Of a stretch of 64,000 nucleotides of DNA, positions 1 through 8,672 are shown in pieces; the stretch's first letter is position 1; every line of letters begins with the position of its first letter. A program made the translations under genes and the position numbers. The stretch spans positions 2,880,501 through 2,944,500 of the forward strand of contig NZ_CP077073.1 in the NCBI RefSeq assembly GCF_019139535.1, read 5' to 3'. The notes beneath the pieces are model-generated. The model was not told the DNA's origin, searched no databases, and worked only from the letters and a program-made list of their open reading frames with translations. This DNA comes from Pseudomonas muyukensis. Its GTDB lineage: Bacteria; Pseudomonadota; Gammaproteobacteria; Pseudomonadales; Pseudomonadaceae.

Positions 1-960
1 AACACGGCGCGGCAGCTGGAGGATTCATCGGAAAGCCTGCTTGAATCGGCGATTGCCCGGTACAAGGCCGCCATGGCGGTTGTCAACCGGGCGCGCCTGG
101 CCGTGGTCGCGCTGCAGAACGGTGTGGCCGGCGTGCAGATGGCCATTGCCTCAGAGCTTCGCCAGCTGACCGGCCTGGTCAGTTCGGTCGAGGCGCTGGC
201 CGACATGCTGATCAACGCCCCGGGCAACTTCGCAGCGATGATCCGAGGGCAGTTCGCCAGTGTCGGCGGCAGTTCGCGGTCGTCGGGCTATCGCTGGGGG
301 CCGTCGAGCGGCGGCGAGTCGGTCAGTCTGGAGGCCGACCCGGAGTTTGCCCGAACCGTCGCAGCGTTGCCCGAGGCGGCGCCGGAGTTTGCCAGTTTCG
401 CCGAGTCCGGCCGGGCCATCACCGGCCAGGTGGAGCAGGCCCGCCAGTTGGCCAACGCGCCGACACCGGCCGGAGGAGCCGACACCGCCGCCGTGGTCAC
501 CGCTGCCCGCGAGCTGGTGCGCGACGCGCTGATCGTGTTGGCCGTGCGCGAGGCGGTGGCCATGCCGGTGGTGCAGGCGCCCGAACCGTTGACCGGATTC
601 GCCACCCTGGAACAACAAGTGGTCGCCCCAATCCAGCGCCCCGAGGTGCCGGTCACTGCCGACGTGGTCGCGCTGCGTGACACCCTCAGCGACGCCCTGT
701 GGCTGGCCGCCCTGGCGTCGCCGGTCGAGCACGTCGAGCGGCTGGAGGTGGTGCGCAACCAGGTGCGGGCGCACCTGACCGAAGTGGCCCGCGCCGGCGT
801 GCGGCTGGCCGAGGTCACTACGCGGGAAAGCCTGCCGGCGGTGGTGCTGGCGTATCAGCGCTACGGCGATGCCACCCGCGCCGAGGAAATCGTTATGCGT
901 AACAAGGTGCAGCACCCGGGCTTTTTGCCTGTAGGCGCGCTGACCATCGCCCGAGAGTGA
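1..960 (+). CDS. Phage DNA circularisation protein (Mu gpN/gp43-like), 5' partial
   Basis: The frame is open from the first base, so the gene begins left of the window and only about 319 C-terminal residues are visible. In Mu-like phages this protein lies between the tape measure and the gp44 baseplate hub and acts in tail and baseplate assembly. The name comes mainly from that position: it is followed 4 bp later by gp44 and then gp45 to gp48 in strict Mu order. The visible part is helical and Ala/Val/Glu-rich with no clear motif. The N-terminal domain that defines the family is outside the window. Confidence 0.75.
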   Translation, partial: NTARQLEDSSESLLESAIARYKAAMAVVNRARLAVVALQNGVAGVQMAIASELRQLTGLVSSVEALADMLINAPGNFAAMIRGQFASVGGSSRSSGYRWGPSSGGESVSLEADPEFARTVAALPEAAPEFASFAESGRAITGQVEQARQLANAPTPAGGADTAAVVTAARELVRDALIVLAVREAVAMPVVQAPEPLTGFATLEQQVVAPIQRPEVPVTADVVALRDTLSDALWLAALASPVEHVERLEVVRNQVRAHLTEVARAGVRLAEVTTRESLPAVVLAYQRYGDATRAEEIVMRNKVQHPGFLPVGALTIARE

Positions 961-964
961 ACCC

Positions 965-2077
965 ATGGACAACCAAAATGCTGTCACGCTGAGCGTGAAC
1001 GGCCTGGACTATCGCGGCTGGAAGAAAGTCAGCATCAGTGCCGGCATCGAACGCCAGGCCCGGGATTTCCGCCTGGGCGTGACCTGGAGTTGGCCGGGCC
1101 AGGTGCAGGAAATCCCAGTGCGCCAGGGCGACCGCTGCGAAGTTCGCATCGGCGCCGACCTGGTGCTGACGGGCTGGGTGTTCGGTACGCCGATCAGCTA
1201 CGACGCTCGCAGCGTCGAACGGTCGGTCGCCGGCCGCTCGCTGACTGCCGACCTGGTGGACTGCTCGGCGGTGAACAAGCCCGGCCAGTGGCGCGGGCAG
1301 AGCGTGCAGAAAATCGTGCAGGCCCTGGTCGAGCCCTACGGTGTGCGGGTGCTGAGCGAGGTGGCGGAAACCACCAAGCTGGCCGACCACCAGATAGAAC
1401 CGGGCGAAACTGCCTTCGAGTCCATCGACCGCCTGCTGACGCTATCGCGGCTGCTGTCGACCGATGACGCCCGGGGGCGGGTTGTGATCATCAAACCGGG
1501 CAGCGCCGGCCGCGCCGTCGACCGCCTGGAACTGGGGCAGAACCTGCTGACCGGTAGCGCCGAGCTGGATTTCTCGGGGGTGTTTTCCGAGTACCGCGTC
1601 ACCGGCCAGCGTTCGGGCACCGACACCGACTACGGCGAGAAGGCCAGCGAGGTGAAGGCCGGTGTCACCGATCCGCGGGTCGCCCGGCGCCGGGTGCTGC
1701 TGATCCACGAAAGTGGCCAGATGACCCCGGAGCTGGCCCAGGCGCGGGCCAACTGGGAGCGCGGTAGCCGCATGGGCAAGGCGCTGACCCTGCGTTACAA
1801 AATTCAAGGGTGGCGGCAGTCCACCGGCGCCCTGTGGGTGCCGAACATGATCGTGCGCGTGGTCGACCCGCTGATCGGCATCGACCGCGACATGCTCATC
1901 AGCGAAATCGAGTACGTGCTCGATGACGCCGGCACCGTGGCCAACATTGTGGTAGGGCCGCCGGATGGCTTCGACCCCGAGCCGAAAGACCCGCACAAGT
2001 CGCGCAAGCTCAAGAAGGGCGGCAAGGCCGACAACTTCGAATACCTGATCCCCGCCGACTGGAAGCCTGGCCAATGA
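965..2077 (+). CDS. Phage baseplate hub protein, Mu gp44 (gpP) family
   Basis: A 370-residue protein of normal length for the Mu gp44 / P2 gpD-like hub family, the ring that caps the tail tube and carries the spike. The early segment runs VTLSVNGLDYRGWKKVSI, typical of hub N-termini, followed by a lysozyme-free beta-rich middle. A Lys-rich tail near residues 340-355 (KDPHKSRKLKKGGK) may bind the spike or DNA (inference). The ATG at 965 lies 4 bp after the upstream stop. The 3' end overlaps the next gene by 4 bp (ATGA), so translation is probably coupled. Confidence 0.85.
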   Translation: MDNQNAVTLSVNGLDYRGWKKVSISAGIERQARDFRLGVTWSWPGQVQEIPVRQGDRCEVRIGADLVLTGWVFGTPISYDARSVERSVAGRSLTADLVDCSAVNKPGQWRGQSVQKIVQALVEPYGVRVLSEVAETTKLADHQIEPGETAFESIDRLLTLSRLLSTDDARGRVVIIKPGSAGRAVDRLELGQNLLTGSAELDFSGVFSEYRVTGQRSGTDTDYGEKASEVKAGVTDPRVARRRVLLIHESGQMTPELAQARANWERGSRMGKALTLRYKIQGWRQSTGALWVPNMIVRVVDPLIGIDRDMLISEIEYVLDDAGTVANIVVGPPDGFDPEPKDPHKSRKLKKGGKADNFEYLIPADWKPGQ

Positions 2078-2583
2078 AACCCACGAGAAATTTTCTCGCC
2101 CGGGGCGTCGTCGCCCTGGTCGATGCTGGCCGCAAGCTGCAGGGCCTGCAGATGCGCCTGACCGCCGACGAAGTGAAAGACGGCATGGAGCACTTCGAGC
2201 CCTACGGCTTTACGTCCAACCCGTTGCCCGGCGCCGAGGCCCTGGCCGCGTTCCTGGGCGGCGACCGCTCCCATGGGGTGGTCGTCTGTGTCGCCGACCG
2301 GCGCTTTCGCCTGCAGGCGCTCAAGAGCGGGGAGGTGGCCTTGTACACCGATGAGGGCGACTGCCTGCACTTCAAGCGCGACCGCGTAATCGAGATCCAG
2401 ACGCTGACGCTCAAGGTCAAGGCCGAGACGGCCGTGGAGTTCGATACACCGGTGATCCGCACCACGGGCCAGATCGTGTCGCAGGGTGACCAGATCGCCG
2501 CCGGCGTCAGCCAGGTCAACCACCCGCATGAGGGAGTGGCGAAGGGTAACCAGCAGAGCGGTAGGCCGGTGGTGACGGCATGA
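2074..2583 (+). CDS. Phage baseplate assembly/spike protein, Mu Gp45 family
   Basis: 169 residues, matching the Mu Gp45 domain family (central spike, the functional match of P2 gpV). The N-terminal half holds the SHGVVVCVADRRFRLQ region, where Gp45 proteins carry their OB-fold. The C-terminal half has alternating short beta repeats (VIEIQTLTLKVKAETAVEF) as expected for a trimeric beta-prism. It overlaps gp44 by 4 bp upstream and the gp46 gene by 4 bp downstream, so it sits inside a tightly coupled late operon. Structural protein of the tail tip. Confidence 0.85.
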   Translation: MKPTRNFLARGVVALVDAGRKLQGLQMRLTADEVKDGMEHFEPYGFTSNPLPGAEALAAFLGGDRSHGVVVCVADRRFRLQALKSGEVALYTDEGDCLHFKRDRVIEIQTLTLKVKAETAVEFDTPVIRTTGQIVSQGDQIAAGVSQVNHPHEGVAKGNQQSGRPVVTA

Positions 2584-2978
2584 CGCTGCTCGATGCCGAA
2601 TCCGAACGCGCCTGGCAGCGCGCCGTGGTGATCAGCCTGTTGACCTGGCGCCGCGCCGAGGCCGGCGACCTGCTGGACGATGGCCAGCGTTACGGCTGGT
2701 GGGGCGACACGTTTCCGACCCTGGCCAATGACCGCATCGGGTCACGCCTGTGGCAGCTACGCCGGCGCACGCTGACCGACGACACGGTGCGCACGGCCGA
2801 GGCGTTCGCCCGCGAGGCGCTGCAGTGGGCAGTGGATGACGACCGGGTGAGCGCCGTTACGGTAACGGCGTCGCGCAAGGTCGACCGTCTCGACATGCAG
2901 GTGCGGGTCGGTCTGCGCGATGGCCCGGTGATCGATGTTCAACTAGACAACCTGTGGCAGGTGATCAATGCCGTTTGA
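2580..2978 (+). CDS. Phage baseplate protein, GP46 family (gpW/gp25-like)
   Basis: 132 residues in the Mu gp46 position between gp45 and gp47. The segment RYGWWGDTFP with the following ..DRIGSRLWQLRR is a family hallmark as I know it, and the gpW/gp25-like wedge fold is expected. It acts as a baseplate wedge component. It overlaps gp45 by 4 bp and its last 11 bp overlap the start of the baseplate J gene. No signal or membrane segment is seen. Confidence 0.85.
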   Translation: MTLLDAESERAWQRAVVISLLTWRRAEAGDLLDDGQRYGWWGDTFPTLANDRIGSRLWQLRRRTLTDDTVRTAEAFAREALQWAVDDDRVSAVTVTASRKVDRLDMQVRVGLRDGPVIDVQLDNLWQVINAV

Positions 2979-4008
2979 AATCCCAACACTGCCCGCCCTG
3001 GTGGCCAGGGCACAGGCTGATCTGGCCGGCGGTAGCGCCCTGGTCCGCTCCGACGCCGAGGTGCTGGCCCGCGTGCTGGGCGCGGCGTCGTCCGGCCGCT
3101 ACGGCCATCAGCGCTACATTGCTGACCAGATCCTGCCCGACACGGCCGACGACGAAACCCTGCTGCGCATGGCCCAGGCGCGACTTAAGCGGGGGCGCCT
3201 GGAGGCCGTGAAGGCGAGCGGGGCGGCCACCTTCACCGGCGCCGCCTCGGCGCTGCTCGATGCCGGCACGCTGCTGCAGCGCGATGACCAGGTGCTGTTC
3301 AGGGTGCGGGCTTCGGTCAAGCTGACCAGCACCGAAGGCGTCGCCCAGGTTGAAGCCCTGGAGCCAGGCGAGCTGGGCAATACACCTGCCGGCACGCAGC
3401 TGCGCCTGGTGTCGCCGGTGCTGGGCGTCAATGACACGTTCACCGTGGCAGCGCCGGGCCTGACCGGCGGCACCGAGCAGGAGAGTATCGATGCGCTGCG
3501 CGCTCGGGTGATCCGCTCGTACCGCGTTGTTGCCCATGGCGGCAGCAAGGGCGATTACGAGACCTGGGCGTTGGAGGTCGCCGGAGTGACCCGGGCCTGG
3601 GTTGTGCGGCGCTGGGTCGGGCCGGGCACGGTGGGGGTGTTCTTCGTTCGCGATGGCGATATCGACATCATTCCCAGCGCCGAGGCCCTGGCGGCCGTGG
3701 CGGCGTACATCAAGCAGGAGCGGCCGGTCACGGCCGAGGTGTACGTGCTGCCTCCGGCAGAAAAGCCGGTGCAGTACCAGCTATCGGTCACCCCCGACAG
3801 CAGCGCAGTCCGCCGCGCCGTGGAAGCCGCCCTGGTAGACCTGCACAACCGTGAATCGGAGCTGGGCGCCACGCTGCTGGCCACCCACATTGCCGAGGCT
3901 ATCAGCGGCGCTACGGGCGAGCGCGACCACAAGGTCATCAGTCCCGCCGGCAACGTGCAGGCGGCCCCTAATGAGCTGCTGACCTATGGGGGTGTGCTGT
4001 GGTCGTGA
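2968..4008 (+). CDS. Phage baseplate J-like protein, Mu gp47
   Basis: 346 residues, the usual size for baseplate J / Mu gp47 (wedge protein that joins the baseplate to the tail fibres). Recognisable features are the N-terminal PTLPALVARAQADL and the central GGTEQESIDALRARVIR, followed by GGSKGDYETWALEVAGVTRAW, a strong baseplate-J signature. The start overlaps the end of gp46 by 11 bp, and the end overlaps the GTG start of gp48 by 10 bp. Confidence 0.9.
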   Translation: MPFEIPTLPALVARAQADLAGGSALVRSDAEVLARVLGAASSGRYGHQRYIADQILPDTADDETLLRMAQARLKRGRLEAVKASGAATFTGAASALLDAGTLLQRDDQVLFRVRASVKLTSTEGVAQVEALEPGELGNTPAGTQLRLVSPVLGVNDTFTVAAPGLTGGTEQESIDALRARVIRSYRVVAHGGSKGDYETWALEVAGVTRAWVVRRWVGPGTVGVFFVRDGDIDIIPSAEALAAVAAYIKQERPVTAEVYVLPPAEKPVQYQLSVTPDSSAVRRAVEAALVDLHNRESELGATLLATHIAEAISGATGERDHKVISPAGNVQAAPNELLTYGGVLWS

Positions 4009-4595
4009 GGACGGAGCAGGACTACTACGCCCACTTGTGCGCGCTGCTGCCGCCGGGGCCGGCCTGGGATCGCGAGTTCAATCCAGGTGTTGACCTGGTG
4101 CTGCAGGCGGCGGCCCAGGAGCTGGCCACCGAGGATCGCCGCGCCGCCGACCTGCTGGCCGAGAGCGAGCCGGCCACCGTGCGCGAGCTGGTCCCCGACT
4201 GGGAGCGAGTCATGCAGCTACCCGACCCCTGCATGGGCGAGTCGCCGGCATTTGCCGACCGGCAATTGGCCGTGCGCCGCCGGCTGCTGGAGGTGGGCGG
4301 GCAGACGCCGGCCTACTTCGTGGAGCTGGCTTTCTCGCTGGGCTACCGCAATGCCCGCGTGATCGAGCACAGGGCGCCGCGCTTCGGCCGGTCACGCTTC
4401 GGCTCGGCTCGCTTCGGCACCTGGTCCGCGCAATTCATGTGGACCCTGGAGACGGGGCCGCGCATGGCCCAGGGCAGCCGCTTCGGATTCAGCCATTGGG
4501 GCCAGACTTTCGGCGGCGCCGCCAATGGCGCCTTGGAGTGCCTGGTTAGCCGCGCCGCCCCGGCGCACACCCTTGAAACCATTACCTACGGATAA
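3999..4595 (+). CDS. Phage tail protein, DUF2313 / YmfQ family (Mu gp48)
   Basis: 198 residues from a GTG at 3999; a second in-frame GTG at 4005 is possible. The N-terminal YYAHLCALLPPGPAWDRE is the DUF2313 signature, and the order gp47-gp48-fibre is conserved. It is expected to be a baseplate tip protein that anchors the tail fibre. The C-terminal third is rich in FGxSRFG-type repeats (RFGRSRFGSARFG), often seen in this family. It ends 5 bp before the fibre gene. Confidence 0.85.
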   Translation: MVVRTEQDYYAHLCALLPPGPAWDREFNPGVDLVLQAAAQELATEDRRAADLLAESEPATVRELVPDWERVMQLPDPCMGESPAFADRQLAVRRRLLEVGGQTPAYFVELAFSLGYRNARVIEHRAPRFGRSRFGSARFGTWSAQFMWTLETGPRMAQGSRFGFSHWGQTFGGAANGALECLVSRAAPAHTLETITYG

Positions 4596-4600
4596 CGCAT

Positions 4601-6061
4601 ATGGACTACCCGAAACGCATTCCCAATGTCGGCCTGGTCGACGGAAAATTCGTGGATGAGAACGCCAGTACTGGCCAACCGGGATCGCTGATCCCGGCAA
4701 CCTGGGGCAATGCTGTTACTGATGAGCTGCTGGCTGTGATCAAGGCGGCCGGCATCGTGCCCACCGAAGACGACAACGCGCAGGTGCTGAAAGCGATTCA
4801 AGGCATCGCGGCCAGCGATATCAAGCGCGCAGTGCGGGTGACCACAACCGGCCCGATTGCTTTGTCGGGCTTGCAGACCATCGACGGCGTTATGCTGCAG
4901 GCCGGTGACCGGGTACTTGTAAAAGACCAAGCCAACGCTGCGCAGAACTGGATCTACACGGCGAGCGGTGGAGCCTGGGCGCGTGCCCTGGATGCCAGCG
5001 CCGACGCGCAATGCACGCCTGGGCACGTGATCATCGTGCAAGCCGGTGCAAATCTCGGCGGTTCGCTGTGGCAGCTGACGAACAGCTCCCCGCCCCAGGT
5101 GGGCACTACATCGCTTAACTTCGGCCTTGTGTTCGGCCGTACCGGTATTGCCATCGGCAGCTACCGGCAGGTGTCGGTGGACGTGATGGGACGTGTGACG
5201 GCGGGTAGCAACCCGACCACGCTTGCCGGGCACGGCATCACTGACGCCTACACGAAAGACGAGGTCGGGCAAGCATTCGCTAGAAAGGCAGACACTCTCG
5301 GGGGCTATGGCATTGCTGATGCCTATACCAAAACCCAGACCGACAGCCTTCTGGCCGGCAAAGCCAGCAAAGCGACAACGCTGGCCGGGTACGGCATCAC
5401 AGACGCACTCAAGCGTGGAGATTCCGGCCTCGGCGTGCCGATCTTGCCGGCGGCGAGTGATATCGACTGGATCTACCTGAACAGCGGATTTCACGTCATG
5501 GGGGCCGGCGCGAACGGCCTGGCAAACTACTGCTCAGTGCTGCACATGCCCTATGTCAGCGAAGGCTACGCCGCCCAACTTGCAGTCCTGCAGGGGCAGG
5601 CCGACGTAGAAGTGCGCGTGAGGGCATGCAAGGCGCCCGGCGTGTGGGGGCCGACACGACGTGTTCTGACCGACGCTGATCAAGCGACTGTGCCGATGGC
5701 ACTGGCCGGTACTGACGACCGCACTTGGCTGAGCCCCGCGAAACTCTGGAGCGTGCTCAACGCCAAGCTCTTCGGCGGCTTTTCCCTGAGTCTCGGCGTC
5801 AATGGTTATCTGGTCTTTCCGAGCTGGTTATCGGGACTCATCTTTCAGTGGGGGCGGGTCGCAAACGCTGCACCAAGTGGTACGGGGGTGAGTCTGGCCC
5901 TCGCATTTCCGAACGCCTGTATTTCTGCGAACTGCTCTGCAATCGGGAACTTGGCTACCCAGGTGCATGAAGTCGCCGAGATTTTCTCAATCACCCAGAC
6001 GGCCGCGGTTGTTTCCAACAGCGGTGGCGGTTCGGTTTCGTGGTTTGCCATCGGATATTAA
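4601..6061 (+). CDS. Phage tail fibre protein
   Basis: 486 residues. The N-terminal part (about 1-60) looks like the baseplate-attachment domain of Pseudomonas fibres (MDYPKRIPNVGLVDGKFVDE). A middle segment around 205-270 carries three degenerate TLxGxGIxDAYTK repeats, typical of trimeric shafts. The C-terminal 90 residues, ending in VSWFAIGY, resemble the gp53-like receptor-binding C-terminal domain. It determines host range by binding a surface receptor. A small gene 9 bp downstream is the usual fibre-assembly partner. Confidence 0.85.
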   Translation: MDYPKRIPNVGLVDGKFVDENASTGQPGSLIPATWGNAVTDELLAVIKAAGIVPTEDDNAQVLKAIQGIAASDIKRAVRVTTTGPIALSGLQTIDGVMLQAGDRVLVKDQANAAQNWIYTASGGAWARALDASADAQCTPGHVIIVQAGANLGGSLWQLTNSSPPQVGTTSLNFGLVFGRTGIAIGSYRQVSVDVMGRVTAGSNPTTLAGHGITDAYTKDEVGQAFARKADTLGGYGIADAYTKTQTDSLLAGKASKATTLAGYGITDALKRGDSGLGVPILPAASDIDWIYLNSGFHVMGAGANGLANYCSVLHMPYVSEGYAAQLAVLQGQADVEVRVRACKAPGVWGPTRRVLTDADQATVPMALAGTDDRTWLSPAKLWSVLNAKLFGGFSLSLGVNGYLVFPSWLSGLIFQWGRVANAAPSGTGVSLALAFPNACISANCSAIGNLATQVHEVAEIFSITQTAAVVSNSGGGSVSWFAIGY

Positions 6062-6070
6062 GGAGACGGT

Positions 6071-6502
6071 ATGAAGCGTTTTTATAGCCAGGCAACAGGC
6101 TGTTGTTATCTGGATGGTGTTCATAAGGGTATGCCGGCTGACGCTGTTGAAATCAGCGATGAGCGATTCGACGAAGTGATCGCAAACCCGGCCCCGGGAA
6201 AGGTCCGCAGTCATGACAAAAAGGGGCTGCCGATCCTCATCGACCCGCCGCCACCGACCAGCGCCGAGCGGGCAGCAAAAGAGCGTCTGTGGCGCGACGC
6301 GGAAATGGCACGCCAGCAGTGGCTGCGTGATCGTCACCGGGATGAGCAGGATATTGGCCGCCGTCCGACGCTCACGGCTGAACAGTTCGCGGAGTTGCTG
6401 GGCTATCTGCAGGCGCTGCGCGACTGGCCGCAGTCTGAGCAGTTCCCCGAGATCGAGCACCGGCCCGTCGCGCCGCCCTGGATCGCCGAACAAACTCAAT
6501 GA
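6071..6502 (+). CDS. Tail fibre assembly protein / tail assembly chaperone
   Basis: 143 residues directly after the fibre gene, the standard place for an assembly chaperone. The N-terminal MKRFYSQATGCCYLDGVHKGMP resembles DUF4376-type fibre-assembly proteins: short beta strands, then a Pro-rich linker (DPPPPTSAERA) and a helical C-terminus that ends in DWPQSEQFPEIEHRP. A ggag-type ribosome site precedes the ATG. Function is assigned by position and general layout rather than by a catalytic motif. Confidence 0.7.
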   Translation: MKRFYSQATGCCYLDGVHKGMPADAVEISDERFDEVIANPAPGKVRSHDKKGLPILIDPPPPTSAERAAKERLWRDAEMARQQWLRDRHRDEQDIGRRPTLTAEQFAELLGYLQALRDWPQSEQFPEIEHRPVAPPWIAEQTQ

Positions 6503-6526
6503 AGCCCCGCACAGTCGGGGCTTTTT
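6503..6526 (+). terminator. Rho-independent terminator after the tail operon
   Basis: A 7-bp stem AGCCCCG/CGGGGCT with a 6-nt loop is followed by five T. It begins at the base after the fibre-assembly stop codon, so it ends or attenuates the tail transcript before the lysis genes. Confidence 0.85.
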
Positions 6527-6543
6527 CTTGTCTGGAGAACACC

Positions 6544-6966
6544 ATGACTCAATTGCTTCCCCGTGGCGTGCGCAATCGCAACCCGGGAAACATCGATTTC
6601 AATCCCGCCAACAACTGGATTGGCCAGATCGGTAAGGAGCCCGGCGGCCGATTCTGCATCTTCGACACGCCGGAGAATGGCATTCGTGCACTCGGCAAAC
6701 TGTTGCAGACCTACTACAACAAGCACGGCCTACGCACTGTGGCGGCGATCATCAAACGCTGGGCACCGGAGGTAGAGAACGACACCGATGTCTACATCAG
6801 CACCGTAGCGCGGCGTTGTGGTCTTGCCTCGAGCGAGCCGATCAAGGACATCAAGAACCAGCAGGTCCTAGGCGGCTTGGTGCTCGCGATCATCAAGCAC
6901 GAGAACGCGAACTACGAGTACCCAGTGGCCGTATTCGCGGAAGGCCTTCGGAGGGCGTTAGCGTGA
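6544..6966 (+). CDS. Phage structural or lytic protein with N-terminal RGVRNRNPGNI motif
   Basis: 140 residues from the ATG at 6544, chosen because a tctggag ribosome site precedes it; an in-frame ATG at 6499 would sit on the terminator. The RGVRNRNPGNI / FDTPENGIRALGKLL pattern marks a family often labelled 'structural protein' in Pseudomonas phages. Its lysozyme-like helices and its place just before the spanin genes suggest a muralytic role, but I see no classical endolysin active site. No separate endolysin gene is visible nearby, so it is the best candidate. It overlaps the Rz gene by 4 bp (GTGA). Confidence 0.6.
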   Translation: MTQLLPRGVRNRNPGNIDFNPANNWIGQIGKEPGGRFCIFDTPENGIRALGKLLQTYYNKHGLRTVAAIIKRWAPEVENDTDVYISTVARRCGLASSEPIKDIKNQQVLGGLVLAIIKHENANYEYPVAVFAEGLRRALA

Positions 6967-7460
6967 AGAGCTGGGGCGTGCGGGTGGCCGTACTACTAGC
7001 AGTGGTCGGGTCGTATTGGCTCGTCTACCAGCACGGTCGATCTGTGGAGCGGGCCGAGGCCACCGCAGTCTCAGCGCAGCGGGACAGCGGCGATCGCCTA
7101 GCCGAGATGCTGGGCGAGCGCAGTGCACGCCAGGAAGAACAACGCCGCACAGCGGCCCATGAGGAGGTGAGGGCAAATGCTCAGGTACAAAGAACCATCG
7201 CTAAAGGCGCTGCTGCTGGGGCTGATGCTGTTGGCCAGCGGCTGCGCGACGAAGCCGACAAGTTCGCTGCCACCGTCGGTTGCCCCAGCGCGGATACCGG
7301 CGCTGCCGCTCGAGGCGAGGCAGCCCGCCGCGCCGCGATGGTGCTCTCCGACCTGCTCGCACGGGCTGATGCTCGAGCGGGAGAGCTGGCGGCAGCGTAT
7401 GACCGCGCCCGAGTAGCGGGCCAGGCGTGCGAATCGTCTTACGACCGCTTGGTGGAATAG
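6963..7460 (+). CDS. Rz-like inner-membrane spanin (DUF2514-type)
   Basis: 165 residues from a GTG that overlaps the previous stop. One N-terminal membrane segment (about residues 5-22, VRVAVLLAVVGSYWLVYQHG) is followed by a long Ala/Glu/Arg-rich periplasmic coiled coil, the layout of i-spanins and DUF2514 lysis proteins. It fuses inner and outer membrane at lysis together with the Rz1 lipoprotein encoded inside it in another frame (7177-7416). Confidence 0.8.
   Translation: MKSWGVRVAVLLAVVGSYWLVYQHGRSVERAEATAVSAQRDSGDRLAEMLGERSARQEEQRRTAAHEEVRANAQVQRTIAKGAAAGADAVGQRLRDEADKFAATVGCPSADTGAAARGEAARRAAMVLSDLLARADARAGELAAAYDRARVAGQACESSYDRLVE
7177..7416 (+). CDS. Rz1-like outer-membrane spanin lipoprotein, nested in Rz (+1 frame)
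   Basis: 79 residues read in the +1 frame entirely inside the Rz gene. It starts MLRYKEPSLKALLLGLMLLASGC: a short signal peptide and a clear lipobox LASGC, then a Pro-rich region (SLPPSVAPARIPALPLEARQP) typical of Rz1 proteins. The C-terminal ..WRQRM.. segment also fits. An aggagg-like run (gaggaggtgagg) lies upstream of the start. A fully embedded Rz1 is the known lambda arrangement, which supports it as a real gene. Confidence 0.8.
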   Translation: MLRYKEPSLKALLLGLMLLASGCATKPTSSLPPSVAPARIPALPLEARQPAAPRWCSPTCSHGLMLERESWRQRMTAPE

Positions 7461-7556
7461 GGTGGCAGGAGCGCAAATACAATGAACCCCGCTTTTTGGC
7501 GTCGGGTCAGAACAAGATCGTGATGTCTCCGGCGATATGCCGATAAGGGAGAGGTT

Positions 7557-7664
7557 ATGCGAAGGAATGAGCTGAAGAGGGAGGCCCAGGCGTGGGCTAT
7601 GGTTGCGCTCTGGGTCTGCGGTATTGCGCTAGCCACTTTGGCATGGCATCGCATGCTGACCTAA
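7557..7664 (+). CDS. Small single-pass membrane protein (35 aa)
   Basis: ATG at 7557 is preceded by a strong ribosome site (aagggagagg). The product is 35 residues: a charged N-terminus (MRRNELKREAQ) then one hydrophobic segment (WAMVALWVCGIALATLAW). It lies in the lysis region of the prophage. A holin-like or lysis-accessory role is possible but unproven, since one short TM alone is not diagnostic. Confidence 0.55.
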   Translation: MRRNELKREAQAWAMVALWVCGIALATLAWHRMLT

Positions 7665-7727
7665 AGCGGTGCTCGGTGCGACGCTCTTGAGTCTATACTG
7701 CTCTGGTCAAGCAACCAGGGCGGTATC

Positions 7728-7937
7728 GTGAAGAAAACAATCGAAGGAATGATTAGTGCGGGAGAACCGCTGATTCGCGAGGCTATCGCGGCTTTGCGCA
7801 CCTACCGCAACGCCGAAGCTGACGGTGCTCCGGCTGAAGAGGTCGCCCGCCTCCGGCTCATCGCTGAATCAGCGTTCCAGGCTGTTACCGACTACGAGCT
7901 TTACTCGATTGGGCATCAGCCTCTGGTCCGTCACTGA
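7728..7937 (+). CDS. Conserved hypothetical phage protein (69 aa)
   Basis: 69 residues from a GTG at 7728 (cggtatcGTG context). Predicted all-helical and acidic (MKKTIEGMISAGEPLIREA...). Short proteins like this are common in the lysis and cargo zone of Pseudomonas prophages. No motif is recognised. Its last 7 bp overlap the convergent SRAP gene. Confidence 0.6.
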   Translation: MKKTIEGMISAGEPLIREAIAALRTYRNAEADGAPAEEVARLRLIAESAFQAVTDYELYSIGHQPLVRH

Positions 7938-8596
7938 GCGGGCTCGATCAATGTTGGCCCCTGGTTCCGCACGTTGCCCACGGCGACACCCACGCGATAC
8001 CACTCGAAAGCCTCCGCCGACTCCCCCTGGTTCAGCACAATCTGTTCGGCATGCTCGCTGGGCATGCCGGCCCCGATCCACTCGACTGCTAGATCAGGCG
8101 GCAGCACTACTGGCCGGCGGTCGTGCACGTCGACCAGACCGCCCTGAGCGTCGGCGGTGATGATCACGAACCCGTCGTGCTCAGTGCCGGCAAACTGGCC
8201 GATCGAGGCGCAGAATGCAGGCCGCCCATCTCGCCGGCGGATGTAGTAGGGCTGCTTCTTCGGGCCGCCTTCATCCACCCATTCATACCAGCCATCCACT
8301 GGTGTGATTGCCCGATGCGGCCAGATCGCCCGGAAGAAGGGGCCGTGGGCCACCTTCTCGACGCGAGCGTTGATCGGCGCTGCACGGTCTTGCGCCCAGT
8401 GCGGTCGCCACCCCCATTTCACCAGGTCCGCGCGCGGGCCTGCGTCATCTACCCGAAGCACGGCGACCTGCGTGGTCGGCGCGACGTTGTACCGCCCCAG
8501 GTCCTGGTCACCGACGTTGTTCCGCCAGGCTTCTGGCATGCTCAGCGTCTCAACGAAGTCATGGATCCCGCGGTACTGGCTCAACCTTCCGCACAT
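7931..8596 (-). CDS. SOS response-associated peptidase / SRAP (HMCES, YedK) protein
   Basis: 221 residues from the ATG at 8594-8596 on the minus strand, with an aggaggg ribosome site; the start gives the required MCGR N-terminus. SRAP proteins use Cys2 to form a covalent bond with abasic sites in single-stranded DNA. The family residues are present: Cys2 in MCGR, Asn in INARVEK, Glu in GWYEW and His in VHDRRPVVL. It lies in prophage cargo and is divergent from 8703 across a LexA box, so SOS induction is likely (inference). It overlaps 7728-7937 tail to tail. Confidence 0.92.
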   Translation of the reverse strand: MCGRLSQYRGIHDFVETLSMPEAWRNNVGDQDLGRYNVAPTTQVAVLRVDDAGPRADLVKWGWRPHWAQDRAAPINARVEKVAHGPFFRAIWPHRAITPVDGWYEWVDEGGPKKQPYYIRRRDGRPAFCASIGQFAGTEHDGFVIITADAQGGLVDVHDRRPVVLPPDLAVEWIGAGMPSEHAEQIVLNQGESAEAFEWYRVGVAVGNVRNQGPTLIEPAQ

Positions 8597-8672
8597 GTCC
8601 CGCCCTCCTGCTTGAGCCAAAAGCATAGCCCGCCGGGCGGTACTGGCCTGGCAATCCGTTTGAATGGTCAAA

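Noticed and set aside
6499..6543. In-frame upstream ATG for the 6544 gene
   Set aside because: It would make the N-terminus from the terminator hairpin; the ATG at 6544 has a good ribosome site and gives the family N-terminus.
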